Shown: piece after piece, positions 44,976 through 53,612 of the stretch | Position numbering within the stretch: position 1 is the stretch's first letter | Layout: every line of letters begins with the position of its first letter | Assembly (NCBI RefSeq): GCF_008274625.1 | Contig: NZ_VTRU01000003.1 | Coordinates: 1 to 64,000, forward strand | Source of the DNA: Chryseobacterium panacisoli | GTDB taxonomy: Bacteria; Bacteroidota; Bacteroidia; Flavobacteriales; Weeksellaceae | Reading direction: 5' to 3' | DNA length: 64,000 nt | Translations under genes and position numbers: made by a program | The notes under the pieces: model-generated | Databases searched by the model: none | What the model saw: the letters and a program-made list of their open reading frames with translations, nothing else | What the model was told of the DNA's origin: nothing

Positions 44976-45356
44976 TTATGGTTTAGCTTCCAGCTCAACA
45001 TCATATTTTTTTGGAGAGTATTTGGTCAGGGAACCTGTTGCGGCATCAATTCCAACTCCTATAGCTCCTCCCAGAATAATATTAAGTAAAGTTACTGCAT
45101 TAAAGTTTTTAGTCAGCTTCACTTCTTTCTTCTCAAACCCTTCTTTTTCAAATGCTACCATCTGCTTACCCAAAGCTCTTGGGATTTTAGCAGTACAAGG
45201 TGTTGTACATTTTTCTATTCCTTTGTGAAACACTTTTGCCCCTTCAGGATTTGAAGAAAAAGCGATTGAATCCTGAGTTCCTGTAAAAATTGTTGCGCAT
45301 GAAGTAGTAGAAAGTACGATTCCCAGCATAAGTACAATTGATAATTTGTTTTTCAT
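44976..45356 (-). CDS. PEGA-like lipoprotein
   Basis: A 126-residue predicted lipoprotein (lipobox STTSC, C20). SSNPEGAKVFHKGIEKCTTP resembles a PEGA-type surface domain; C50 and C54 could form a disulfide. The C-terminal half has a glycine-rich hydrophobic stretch (LLNIILGGAIGVGIDAATGS). Function unknown. Confidence 0.7.
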   Translation of the reverse strand: MKNKLSIVLMLGIVLSTTSCATIFTGTQDSIAFSSNPEGAKVFHKGIEKCTTPCTAKIPRALGKQMVAFEKEGFEKKEVKLTKNFNAVTLLNIILGGAIGVGIDAATGSLTKYSPKKYDVELEAKP

Positions 45357-45496
45357 AGATTTTAATTAGTTCATTTTTTTAAGTCCGCGAACTTACAAAA
45401 TAATTTAAAACATTCAATATCAATTTTGAAAAAAACTTAACAAAGCATAGAATTCATAGGTATTTCAAGAAGATAACTCTAATTTACCATCCAAAT

Positions 45497-45530
45497 AAAA
45501 AAAGGCAAATCCTAGGATTTGCCTTTTTTT
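45497..45530. terminator. Terminator of the cupin/GNAT genes
   Basis: A near-perfect palindrome whose arms are AAAAAAAGGCAAATC and GATTTGCCTTTTTTT, ending the minus-strand gene group; the stem resembles 44919-44955. Confidence 0.85.
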
Positions 45531-45547
45531 ATATTTTAAAAATTTTC

Positions 45548-45919
45548 TTAATCTACACCTTCCTCTTCCCTGTTGACCAACTCCATAGAAAATGCAGGCA
45601 GGCAGATGGCAAGATATTCGCAAGGTTCTGAAAATGGGTTACTGTAACGGATTCTCGCTCCTTTTTCAATAAGAATACTCTGCCCTTTTTCCAGGGTAAT
45701 GGTTTCTCCATCAATTTCAAATTGTTTTTTCCCTGAAATAATATAGGTAAACTCATCAAATTCCGGCGTCTGATGGGGCTCGCTCCAGTCTGGAGGTGCT
45801 ACCATATGCGCAATAGAAACATTAGAATTTCCGGTAGAATTTCCCCAATGCTCTTCTATCAGCTTCCCATCAGTAGTTGGGACTACGAATGGTGATTGTT
45901 GAATTTTATATTTTTTCAT
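45548..45919 (-). CDS. Cupin-domain protein
   Basis: A 123-residue single cupin barrel (SGKKQFEIDGETITLEKGQS, ILIEKGARIRYSNPF). A few His/Glu residues (HQTPEFDEF) could bind a metal. The stop of the GNAT gene overlaps its start by 4 bases, so they are translationally coupled. Function unknown. Confidence 0.85.
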   Translation of the reverse strand: MKKYKIQQSPFVVPTTDGKLIEEHWGNSTGNSNVSIAHMVAPPDWSEPHQTPEFDEFTYIISGKKQFEIDGETITLEKGQSILIEKGARIRYSNPFSEPCEYLAICLPAFSMELVNREEEGVD

Positions 45920-46443
45920 ACCCAGGCTTCTTTTTTGATTTCATAGACAAAATTGGTTCTTGTAGGTTCTGCAAAATAAGCAACTTCTTCCTCTGCAATT
46001 TTTTGTCCTCCAAGTCTTTCCAAAGCGGTCTGTGAACGGAAGTTTTCTTTTCCGATATGAAAGTGAACTTTATCTACAAACTGGAAGATATAATCCAGCA
46101 TCAGCTTTTTAACCTGTGGGTTAATACCTTTGCCCCATGATTTTGTTCCATAGAAAGTATACCCGATGAAAATATGGCTGTCTTCTTCATCAAAGTTATA
46201 ATAACGGCTGCTTCCCAAAACATCCCCGGTGGCTTTTTCAATAATCTTGAAAGCACCTTTACTCTCCATAGCTCCTGTAAAAAAGTTTTCAAAAACCTCT
46301 TTCTTATAACGGTCCTTGTTGGGATGCTGTTCCCATACTTTAGGATCGGAAGCTACTTCATATAAAGATTCAAAATCCCCTTGCTGTAAGGGGATTAACT
46401 GAAATTCTTCATTCTCTAAAACAGGCTGAACATAAAAATTCAT
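45916..46443 (-). CDS. GNAT-family N-acetyltransferase
   Basis: A 175-residue GNAT protein of the RimJ/RimL-like type (LIPLQQGDFESLYEVASDPK, IGYTFYGTKSWGKGINPQVK, NFRSQTALERLGGQKIAEE). It probably acetylates an amine of a protein or small molecule. The cupin start overlaps its stop codon. Confidence 0.88.
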   Translation of the reverse strand: MNFYVQPVLENEEFQLIPLQQGDFESLYEVASDPKVWEQHPNKDRYKKEVFENFFTGAMESKGAFKIIEKATGDVLGSSRYYNFDEEDSHIFIGYTFYGTKSWGKGINPQVKKLMLDYIFQFVDKVHFHIGKENFRSQTALERLGGQKIAEEEVAYFAEPTRTNFVYEIKKEAWV

Positions 46444-46446
46444 TAT

Positions 46447-47049
46447 TTAGCTCTTTTTAGTAGAATCTGATTCTATTTTTTTGATTTCCTTCAATTTGTC
46501 AGAAATCTTGATCACAGTGTCTAATTTTGATGGCTTCAAAGGAACTTCTGCCTGAGCCATATCCCATTTGATCACTAGGTTTCCTGTATTTTCATCTGTA
46601 GGATTCAGAGTAATTTCAAACCACTCCTGTTTGTCTGTCAGCTTATTTACTGGTACGGTAACATCTACTACGTCCTGTTTAGGATCGTAAGTATAAGCTC
46701 CCCACTGCTGGAAATCTTTATTCAGGATCACTTTCCATTCTTTTTCTGTAGGAACAATGAATAATCCATAGGTTCCTGCAGGCACTGTTTTCCCGCCGAA
46801 ATTAACGGCCTGTCCAAAAGTAATTTTCGTAGACGAGTTCGCTCCTGCTCTCCAAACCTGACCATAAGGAACCAATTCTCCGAAAATCTTACGTCCTTTC
46901 ACTCCCGGTCTTCCATAGTCAATAGAGATTTTGGACATTGAAAACTGCTGCTCCACCTTCTGACGCGGGCTTGCTGCCGGTACAGAATAATCCTGAGCAA
47001 AACTGAATGCTGAAACTGAAATGCAAACTGCTGCTAGTAACTTTTTCAC
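46447..47049 (-). CDS. DUF2911 family exported protein
   Basis: A ~200-residue exported protein of the DUF2911 family (SMSKISIDYGRPGVKGRKIF, VPYGQVWRAGANSSTKITFG, KTVPAGTYGLFIVPTEKEWK). Signal peptide VKKLLAAVCISVSAFSFAQ ends before residue 20. I propose the GTG at 47049 as start because it puts the signal peptide at the N-terminus; an ATG at 47082 is also possible. Function unknown. It precedes the GNAT gene by 3 bases. Confidence 0.8.
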   Translation of the reverse strand: MKKLLAAVCISVSAFSFAQDYSVPAASPRQKVEQQFSMSKISIDYGRPGVKGRKIFGELVPYGQVWRAGANSSTKITFGQAVNFGGKTVPAGTYGLFIVPTEKEWKVILNKDFQQWGAYTYDPKQDVVDVTVPVNKLTDKQEWFEITLNPTDENTGNLVIKWDMAQAEVPLKPSKLDTVIKISDKLKEIKKIESDSTKKS

Positions 47050-47257
47050 GTGTAAATTTTTGTTTAAAATTACAAAAATCAAAACAAAATAGCTTTCACA
47101 AACTTCGTTAATTTTTGTTTTCCCGATATTTTTCTATTAACGTAGTATTCCAATCAAATCCTTTTTTTACCCTCCCTTTTGCCATTGAAGACTTTGCTAT
47201 TCTTAATCATTTTACCTTTTCTCAACTGGATTGAATGAAGAAATATTAGAAAAAAAA

Positions 47258-48301
47258 CTAAAATAAAATAGCCTTTTCCAGTTCCAGTAATTTTTGTTTT
47301 CTCCAGATTCCTCCGCCATATCCCGTTAACTGTCCATTACTTCCGATCACACGGTGACAGGGTATGATAATGGATATTTTATTCAACCCGTTGGCATTGG
47401 CTACTGCTCTTACAGATTTAGGATTCCCCAGGATATCAGCCTGTTCCTGATAGCTTCTTGTTGCTCCATAAGGAATTTTCTGTAAAATATTCCAGACTTC
47501 CTTCTGGAAAGCAGTTCCCACCGGAGAAAGAGGAACGGTAAATTGGGTTCTTTTTCCATCGAAGTATTCCTTCAGCTCTTTTTCCAGGATATCAAAATGT
47601 GGGTTTTCTCCCTGAATGATATTCGCTTTACAATGTTCTGAGATACTTTTCAGCTCTGTAGGAAGTGCTTTTCTGTCTGAAAATTCCAGAAGGCAGATGC
47701 CATGTTCATCGGCGCAGGCTATCATCGTTCCCAACGAGGTTTCAATTCTCTTCAGATCAATAATCTTTTCCGTCGTATTATTTTTAGGAGATACCCCAAA
47801 GATATTTTTAAAACTCTCATTAAAGCCACTCAGGCTTTCATATCCTGTATCAAACGCTACCTCTGTAACTGATTCTCCCTGTTGGAGTTTTTTAAATGCT
47901 GTATTGAGTTTGGACATTCTCTGGAAAGCATGAAAAGTTATTCCATGATGTTTCAGAAACCATCTGCGGACTGTTGCGGGCTCCAATCCTCTTTTTACAA
48001 GATCATAATCTTTAAGCTTCAATGTCGGATCTTCAGCAATTTCTTTCAGCAATTCTTTAATATAGGATGGTGTTGCATTCAGATTTTCCAAAGGTCTGCA
48101 TACTTTGCAAGGGCGATAGCCTTTCAGCATAGCATCTTTGGTAGTGGAAAAAAATTCTACATTTTCAAATTTTGGTTTCCTTGCCGTACATGTTGGTCTG
48201 CAGAATATTCCTGTGGTTTTTACACCCATCCAGAATATCCCTTCAAATGAAGCATCCTTGGTATAAGAAGCTTCATACATTATTTTTTCTGTGAGCTTCA
48301 T
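47258..48301 (-). CDS. ada: Ada-type methylated-DNA repair regulator
   Basis: A 347-residue Ada protein. The N-terminal Zn/methyl-phosphotriester domain has C34, C38, C65 and C68 (FCRPTCTARKP; YRPCKVCRP), equivalent to the four cysteines of E. coli Ada. An AraC helix-turn-helix follows (~80-180). The C-terminal MGMT domain has the acceptor motif IPCHRV (C316). It repairs methyl damage and activates repair genes. A 48-codon ORF overlaps its start codon by 4 bases. The C-terminus is nearly identical to Ogt downstream. Confidence 0.95.
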   Translation of the reverse strand: MKLTEKIMYEASYTKDASFEGIFWMGVKTTGIFCRPTCTARKPKFENVEFFSTTKDAMLKGYRPCKVCRPLENLNATPSYIKELLKEIAEDPTLKLKDYDLVKRGLEPATVRRWFLKHHGITFHAFQRMSKLNTAFKKLQQGESVTEVAFDTGYESLSGFNESFKNIFGVSPKNNTTEKIIDLKRIETSLGTMIACADEHGICLLEFSDRKALPTELKSISEHCKANIIQGENPHFDILEKELKEYFDGKRTQFTVPLSPVGTAFQKEVWNILQKIPYGATRSYQEQADILGNPKSVRAVANANGLNKISIIIPCHRVIGSNGQLTGYGGGIWRKQKLLELEKAILF

Positions 48302-48444
48302 AATGTAATAAAAAGAGGTGAAAAATTTCTTCCGTTCGTAATCTTTTGACTTGCTTTTTCAAGCTCTCTGTAGATTTCTGCATTCCACACACTACTCAAC
48401 AGTAATGGCTCTTCACTAGGCTGTACCTGTTCAAAACTTATCAT
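48298..48444 (-). CDS. 48-residue upstream ORF coupled to ada
   Basis: A 48-codon frame (MISFEQVQPSEEPLLLSSVW at the N-terminus, ending SPLFITL) fills the leader between a strong promoter and ada. Its TGA overlaps the ada ATG (ATGA), the usual sign of translational coupling. I do not recognise the peptide. It may be a real small protein or a leader whose translation sets ada expression; a non-coding leader cannot be excluded. Confidence 0.55.
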   Translation of the reverse strand: MISFEQVQPSEEPLLLSSVWNAEIYRELEKASQKITNGRNFSPLFITL

Positions 48445-48456
48445 AACTTTTTTATT

Positions 48457-48487
48457 CAAAATTAGAAAGACTACAGGGTGTTTACAA
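48457..48487 (-). promoter_or_regulatory. Promoter of the ada operon
   Basis: Minus strand TTG (48487-48485), 20 bases, then TAATTTTG (48464-48457), an excellent Bacteroidota promoter. The upstream ORF start lies only 13 bases beyond. Confidence 0.75.
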
Positions 48488-48537
48488 CCGAAAAATGAAC
48501 ATCTATTTTTTATAATTCTCCGAGTACAGCATTAGTT

Positions 48538-49050
48538 TTAAAATAATATAGCCTTTTCAAGCTCCAGCAATTTTTGTTTTCTCCAGATTCCTCCGGCATA
48601 CCCTACCAATTCTCCGTTGGAACCTATCACCCGATGACAAGGGATTAAAATGGCAATTTTGTTAATTCCATTGGCTGTTCCTACAGCACGTATTGCCTTG
48701 GGGTTTCCTAATCTTTCCGACTGTTGTTTGTATGTTCTTATTTCTCCCATTGGAATTTCACGGAGAAGCTCCCATACTTTTTCCTGAAACTCTGTTCCTG
48801 TAGTAAATAATGGAACTTCAAAATGGGTTCTTATTCCTTCAAAATATTCTTTCAGCTCTTCTTCCAATTGGTGGAAATGAAGATGTTCTTTCTCTACAAT
48901 TTCAGCTTTCAAGACCTTTGACAAAGCCTTCAGCTGTTTTTCAATATTCTTCCGGTCTGTAAATTCAAGCAGGCAGATTCCCTGATCTACGGCACAGGCG
49001 ATCATTTCCCCCAGTGGCGTTGATATGTTTTTTTGGTGTATAATTTCCAT
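48538..49050 (-). CDS. ogt: Methylated-DNA-protein-cysteine methyltransferase
   Basis: A 170-residue stand-alone MGMT with the acceptor motif IPCHRV (C138) that removes methyl groups from O6-methylguanine and O4-methylthymine. Its last ~20 residues differ from the Ada C-terminus at one position, indicating a duplication. It lies upstream of ada on the same strand but separated by the ada promoter. Confidence 0.93.
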   Translation of the reverse strand: MEIIHQKNISTPLGEMIACAVDQGICLLEFTDRKNIEKQLKALSKVLKAEIVEKEHLHFHQLEEELKEYFEGIRTHFEVPLFTTGTEFQEKVWELLREIPMGEIRTYKQQSERLGNPKAIRAVGTANGINKIAILIPCHRVIGSNGELVGYAGGIWRKQKLLELEKAILF

Positions 49051-49090
49051 TAGTTTAAAATTAAGCTTTTTTGGAAATCATAGCTTCTTT

Positions 49091-49636
49091 TTAATGAGGT
49101 AAAATTCTTTTTATCTGTTCAATATGCCTTACATTGTGATAAATAACAAAACGAAAGGTATCTCCCAGCTTCAGTTTGATCAATTTTGAAATACTGATAC
49201 TCGTTTTTGTTCTTTCAAGATCAATATTCTGTGCTTTTTCTAGTAATTCGAGTAACTGTTTTTGCTGGCTGATAAATTCCTCCACCACTCTTTTGTTCAG
49301 CTGGCTGTGGATGGGGTTCATTGCTTTAAGTGTCTTCATCGCATTCTGTTTTTTCTTCGGAAGCATCATATTTGCAAAATAATTACCGAGGATTCCCGGT
49401 TTAAAATCAACACCCGGAGTGGTTTTGGATGCAGCAATCCTGTTAGAAATTTCCGGAATATAAAAAGCTCCGTAACGGTTGAGATGCTCCAGACATTCCA
49501 ATGGGCTCCAGCTATCCTGTGAAGTTCTGAAGTTCAGCTCCTCCTCTGTTTTTTGGGTGAGTATCTGTGCATATTGTAAATGCTGGCGGGTTGTTTCTTT
49601 TAATTCATCTAATAATGCCGAAGCTAAAATTTTCAT
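49091..49636 (-). CDS. DinB-family protein
   Basis: A 181-residue DinB/YfiT four-helix-bundle protein. Metal-site histidines H51 (ECLEHLNRY), H167 and H171 (YHNVRHIEQ) are present. Members are metal-dependent transferases often linked to thiols or DNA damage. It lies 40 bases upstream of ogt on the same strand. Confidence 0.85.
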   Translation of the reverse strand: MKILASALLDELKETTRQHLQYAQILTQKTEEELNFRTSQDSWSPLECLEHLNRYGAFYIPEISNRIAASKTTPGVDFKPGILGNYFANMMLPKKKQNAMKTLKAMNPIHSQLNKRVVEEFISQQKQLLELLEKAQNIDLERTKTSISISKLIKLKLGDTFRFVIYHNVRHIEQIKRILPH

Positions 49637-49689
49637 TACTTTTTTTATGCAAATATCCTGAACAGATCATTCTTAAATCTTGACTGAAC

Positions 49690-50208
49690 TCAAGATTTTT
49701 TAAGCCTTGATAAAGTTTCCGGTGACATCCTCAGATAATTGGCAATGTATTTATTGGGAACTTCCTGAAACAGCTTTGGGCTTCGTTTCAAAACTCGCTC
49801 AAAGCGTTCTCCCGGAGCATTGATGAGTAAATCTTTTTCTCTTTCGAGCTGCTGCAAGACCAGATCTTCCAGAATATTCATCCAGAATTTCAGATGTTCT
49901 TCACTGGACTGTATAAACTTATAAAATTCCTTTTTTGAGGCTATTCTTACTGCTGTCTTTTTAATTGCCTGAATATAAAGATCAGACGGTTTTTCTGCTA
50001 AAAAAGAATCCAGGCTGACAATAATATTTCCGGCATATCCGAAACGGATAATTCGCTCTTCATTTTCATCCATCATGAAAATCCTGACACTGCCGTTTTC
50101 AATAAAATAAATGTTAGTATCCATACTTCCCGAAATCTTCAGGAACTCATTTCTTTTGAATTCTTTCTTCTCCCAATGGATTCCGCTTTGAAGTAACTTT
50201 TCAACCAT
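49690..50208 (-). CDS. Crp/Fnr-family transcriptional regulator
   Basis: A 172-residue regulator, unusually compact at the N-terminus. Beta-barrel sensor (IYFIENGSVRIFMMDENEER) and C-terminal winged helix (VPNKYIANYLRMSPETLSRL). No cysteine ligands for FNR are seen. Related in fold to the Crp/Fnr protein at 12378-12941. Target unknown. Confidence 0.87.
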   Translation of the reverse strand: MVEKLLQSGIHWEKKEFKRNEFLKISGSMDTNIYFIENGSVRIFMMDENEERIIRFGYAGNIIVSLDSFLAEKPSDLYIQAIKKTAVRIASKKEFYKFIQSSEEHLKFWMNILEDLVLQQLEREKDLLINAPGERFERVLKRSPKLFQEVPNKYIANYLRMSPETLSRLKKS

Positions 50209-50277
50209 TTCATTTTATTATTTGCTTTTCCAAAGATAATAGGTAATTTTAAAGTTTTAAAACACTAATCACCGATA

Positions 50278-51132
50278 ATGCTCAAAAGAACAGTTCTTTT
50301 CATCCTGCTTTCTGTCGGATTTTCCGGTATGAAAGCCCAGCAAACCATCCCCTTTCGGATTACAAAACACAATAATATCATTGTGAAAGCCCTTGTCAAC
50401 AAAAAGGATTCTCTGGATCTGATGTTTCAGATTGCGATGAAAGAGTATTCAATTTCCCCGGAACGAAAGCATAAAGCAGATCATATTATTTTCAACAAAG
50501 AAGAAGTCAGTGATCATAATACCGTGGAAATTGGGAAAATCAACCAGAAAAACGTACGCTTTTTTGATAATCAGTTAACGGGACATGAAGCAGATGGAAA
50601 AATTGGAACCGGAATTTTTGATGGTAAAGCTTTTAAAATTGATTACGACAACAATCAATTTGTGATGTATGATAAAATGCCAGACCTGAAAGGTTACCAG
50701 CCTGTCAATATCATCTTAGACCATGATGGGTTCTATCTTGCAGCAGATAATATTATTGATGGCGACCAACAGCAGGAAGCTTATTTTGTACTGCAATCCG
50801 GATTTTCCGGAACCATTCTTTACAGCAACGAGTTTGCAGAAGAAAAGCAGCTTGACAAAAAGCTAAAAGTAACCGGAGAAAAGACACTGAAAAATTCTGA
50901 AGGCAAAATTTTAATCACCAAACAGGCCATTCTTCCTTATTTTAAATTAGGAAAGAGTGTTTTCAAAGACATCCCTGCAGGTTTTTTTTCAGGAGAGCTT
51001 AAAACACAAAATGTCAGTTATCTCGGGGCCGATATGCTCCGCAGATTTATATGGATTTTTGATGCTGAGAGAAAAATGGCTTATATAAAACCCAGTAAAT
51101 ACTTTTCAGAACCTTATTACAAAATGAATTAG
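50278..51132 (+). CDS. Exported retropepsin-like protein, catalytic Asp apparently lost
   Basis: A 284-residue exported protein (signal peptide ending SGMKAQ) with the layout of Bacteroidota aspartyl protease-like proteins: FRITKHNNIIVKALVNKKDS then a first motif region LDLMFQIAMKEYSI, and a second VLQSGFSGTILYS where DTGFSG would be expected. Both catalytic Asp positions appear substituted, so it may bind without cutting. It lies 3 bases before the lipoprotein gene at 51136. The assignment rests on pattern similarity. Confidence 0.6.
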   Translation: MLKRTVLFILLSVGFSGMKAQQTIPFRITKHNNIIVKALVNKKDSLDLMFQIAMKEYSISPERKHKADHIIFNKEEVSDHNTVEIGKINQKNVRFFDNQLTGHEADGKIGTGIFDGKAFKIDYDNNQFVMYDKMPDLKGYQPVNIILDHDGFYLAADNIIDGDQQQEAYFVLQSGFSGTILYSNEFAEEKQLDKKLKVTGEKTLKNSEGKILITKQAILPYFKLGKSVFKDIPAGFFSGELKTQNVSYLGADMLRRFIWIFDAERKMAYIKPSKYFSEPYYKMN

Positions 51133-51135
51133 AAT

Positions 51136-52179
51136 ATGATAAATACATTGCTATTAAGAAAAAAGATTAAGATCAAAACCACCGCCGCACTTTTATTTTT
51201 TCAATTGGTCATAGTGAGCTGTCAGAAAGAAGAAAAGAAAACAGTGATCACCGAAACAAAAACTACAGTTGACACTATAAAAACAACAAAAACTGAAGAG
51301 AAAATAGATTATAATAACTTTAATATCTTCAGTCTGTCTATCATTTCATCAGCAGAAAAAGATTCCGATATGGATATTTTTATTTCTGTTTCGGATATCT
51401 ATAAAGGTGTACAGCCTGTTCCTGCAGATATTCTTAAAAATCAGAAACAGATGACCTATGAAGAACGTCAGCATTTTGAATTGGATGCTCCCAGCAGAAA
51501 AAAGCTGCTCGAAGGAATTCACCTTACTGACAATGACTCCCTGTATATTTACGGGTATGGCTCTAACAAACTGCAAAGAATTCCGATCAGCCAATTAAAA
51601 GCAGTGGCATATCTAAGTCCTTATACAGATAGTGAAGATTTAGATCCAGACTCTTATATGATGGGGTTTCAGGTAGCAACTCACCAAAAAATAACAGACT
51701 CTGATAAATTTGATAATGCCATCGCTTATTTTGGGAATAAAAATCCTTTTGTAGAAAATAAAATGAAGGCGATGAAATGGCAAAAAGCCGGTGCTGATAT
51801 TTCAAAAAAATATTTTAGTCCATCAAAGTTGATATCAGGAAAAACCTATCAGACACAGTATGAAAATATGACCTATTATCTGCAGGATTATCTTGAAGAA
51901 GGAAATATCACAGAACGCAGACTGGCAGTTATCAATGACCATAAAGAAAAGATCGCTGAGAAAACATTCAGCCTTGCAGGAAGTGATGGCGGAGAATTTC
52001 TTCCTCTGTATGGAATAGATACTGATGAAGCCAATATTTTTCAATATACAGGTCATCTTTTCAAAGGAAAACCTCCCGTTGTATTTGGATTTATTGCTCA
52101 ATCTTTTGGCTGTCCTTCCATTAGTTTTTTAGATAAAAAAGAAAGGGATTTTCCGATTAATTGTGATAACAGACATTAA
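51136..52179 (+). CDS. Predicted lipoprotein of unknown function
   Basis: A 347-residue lipoprotein with lipobox VIVSC (C29), a Thr/Lys-rich linker (~31-55), then a globular domain without a recognised family. In operon with the protease-like gene, 3 bases downstream of its stop. Low-complexity T/K linker suggests a tether to a membrane. Confidence 0.75.
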   Translation: MINTLLLRKKIKIKTTAALLFFQLVIVSCQKEEKKTVITETKTTVDTIKTTKTEEKIDYNNFNIFSLSIISSAEKDSDMDIFISVSDIYKGVQPVPADILKNQKQMTYEERQHFELDAPSRKKLLEGIHLTDNDSLYIYGYGSNKLQRIPISQLKAVAYLSPYTDSEDLDPDSYMMGFQVATHQKITDSDKFDNAIAYFGNKNPFVENKMKAMKWQKAGADISKKYFSPSKLISGKTYQTQYENMTYYLQDYLEEGNITERRLAVINDHKEKIAEKTFSLAGSDGGEFLPLYGIDTDEANIFQYTGHLFKGKPPVVFGFIAQSFGCPSISFLDKKERDFPINCDNRH

Positions 52180-52559
52180 CTCTTGCATAGATTCCTACGG
52201 AATGACAAACTGTGTGGATAGTTTTTTAGAATAAATCGGCGCAATCAGCAAAATCTGTAAAGTATCAATAGGAACGGGCTTTAGCCCGTTTTTTATTTTA
52301 TCAACAATCCATTGGCTTTAGCCAAAATTTTTAAAGTTATCATCTATCTAAAAACTAATTATTTGATTTTGTCATTCTGACGAAGGAAGAATCTTATTGA
52401 TAACAAACACATAAGATTCTTCACTACATTTCATTTCGTTCAGAATGACAATTTCTGTATATTTTAATCAACAATCCATTGGCTTTAGCCAAAACTTATA
52501 TCATCTATCTAAAAAACCAACCTGTTGATCAACAAATTGGCTTTTTTATCTTCAGTTTA
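52180..52559. repeat. Repeat cluster between the lipoprotein and the esterase genes
   Basis: A solitary copy of the AGATTCCTACGGAATGAC repeat (52189-52208); the GGCTTTAGCC hairpin; two direct copies of AACAATCCATTGGCTTTAG plus CCAAAA with a following TATCATCTATCTAAAAA (52303-52355 and 52470-52517); and, between the copies, the palindromic core (52363-52450) shared with the element at 17711-17850. Nothing coding. Confidence 0.7.
52273..52296 (+). terminator. Terminator-like hairpin with GGCTTTAGCC core
   Basis: AACGGGC/GCCCGTT with loop TTTA, followed by a T run. It can end the lipoprotein operon. Its core GGCTTTAGCC recurs in two nearby repeats. Confidence 0.65.
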
Positions 52560-53612
52560 TTATTTCTTAGAATAATACAGGTCTTTCAGATTCGTAAAAT
52601 AAGTTTCTGATTCTTTGAAACCATTACTCTTCATGAATTTGATGACTACATTCAGATAAGCTTCTGAAGGAGTAAATTCTGCTCCCATTTTTTCGGAAAA
52701 CTTTTTATAATCATCCTCCAGCAGTTTGGGATTTTTAGCCAACTGTTTTATATCGGATCTGAAACCTTTGAATATAAATTTTAAAGATTCATAATTTCCG
52801 GGATAGGAAACAGTACCATGGGTTTCTCCTCCGAAAAAACTATGTTTATAGTTCAGAGACCCGTTCTTTTCTATGATTCCTTTAAATTCTTCAATAGCCT
52901 GTGTCATATCGGAGTTCCAGTTTTTCTGCTGTTCTTCATTATCTGCCTGAGAAACATATAAGGATTTCTTTGCCGGAAACTTTTTATTTTTTTCTAAATA
53001 ATCTTTTGCTCTTGAAATCATAATTTTGTTATCCCACCATAAACTCGGGTCATTAGCCACATAAGCATTGAAATAATCAGGATGTGAAAGGAATGTACTG
53101 ATGGCAAATAATCCCCCGAAAGAATGTCCCACCAATACGGAATAGCCCTGAGTTCTGTAGTTCTTACTGATGAATGGTTTCAGCTCTTCCTGCATAAATT
53201 TTACAAAATTTTCGCTTTCTCCGCTGTCTGCAAAAAGAATAACATCCGGATTTACAGGGCTTTTCTTCTGAGCTTTCGTTGGCGTAAGATCTCTTGTTCT
53301 TTCTGTATTCTTAATTCCTACTACAATACATTCCGGGATATCAGCATAAGGAGTTCTTGCAATGAAATCTGTTAATCCGGTGTAATATTCAAAATTGATT
53401 TCACCGTCAAGCAGATAGATGACCGGATATTTTGCAGGGCTGATGGTATTGTCATCATAGGTTTTAGGCAGGTGAATCCAGATTTCCCTGTTTTCGTTTA
53501 AAACTTTTGAAAATACGTTTTGCTTCTCTCCTATTATCAGTTTTTCCTGGGCTTTTCCTAATGTGAAGAGCAAAAATAGTGGAAGGTATATCATTTTAAA
53601 CCAGTTGTTCAT
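52560..53612 (-). CDS. Exported esterase of the siderophore-esterase type (IroE/BesA-like)
   Basis: A 350-residue exported alpha/beta hydrolase (signal ending LGKAQ) of the esterase D family. Nucleophile elbow VGHSFGGLFA (S164), DGEINF oxyanion region, and FFGGETHGTV with the catalytic His. In an operon with a siderophore receptor and a PepSY protein, it likely hydrolyses an imported ferri-siderophore. The start overlaps the end of the PepSY gene by 17 bases; an ATG at 53594 directly after that stop is an alternative. Confidence 0.85.
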   Translation of the reverse strand: MNNWFKMIYLPLFLLFTLGKAQEKLIIGEKQNVFSKVLNENREIWIHLPKTYDDNTISPAKYPVIYLLDGEINFEYYTGLTDFIARTPYADIPECIVVGIKNTERTRDLTPTKAQKKSPVNPDVILFADSGESENFVKFMQEELKPFISKNYRTQGYSVLVGHSFGGLFAISTFLSHPDYFNAYVANDPSLWWDNKIMISRAKDYLEKNKKFPAKKSLYVSQADNEEQQKNWNSDMTQAIEEFKGIIEKNGSLNYKHSFFGGETHGTVSYPGNYESLKFIFKGFRSDIKQLAKNPKLLEDDYKKFSEKMGAEFTPSEAYLNVVIKFMKSNGFKESETYFTNLKDLYYSKK

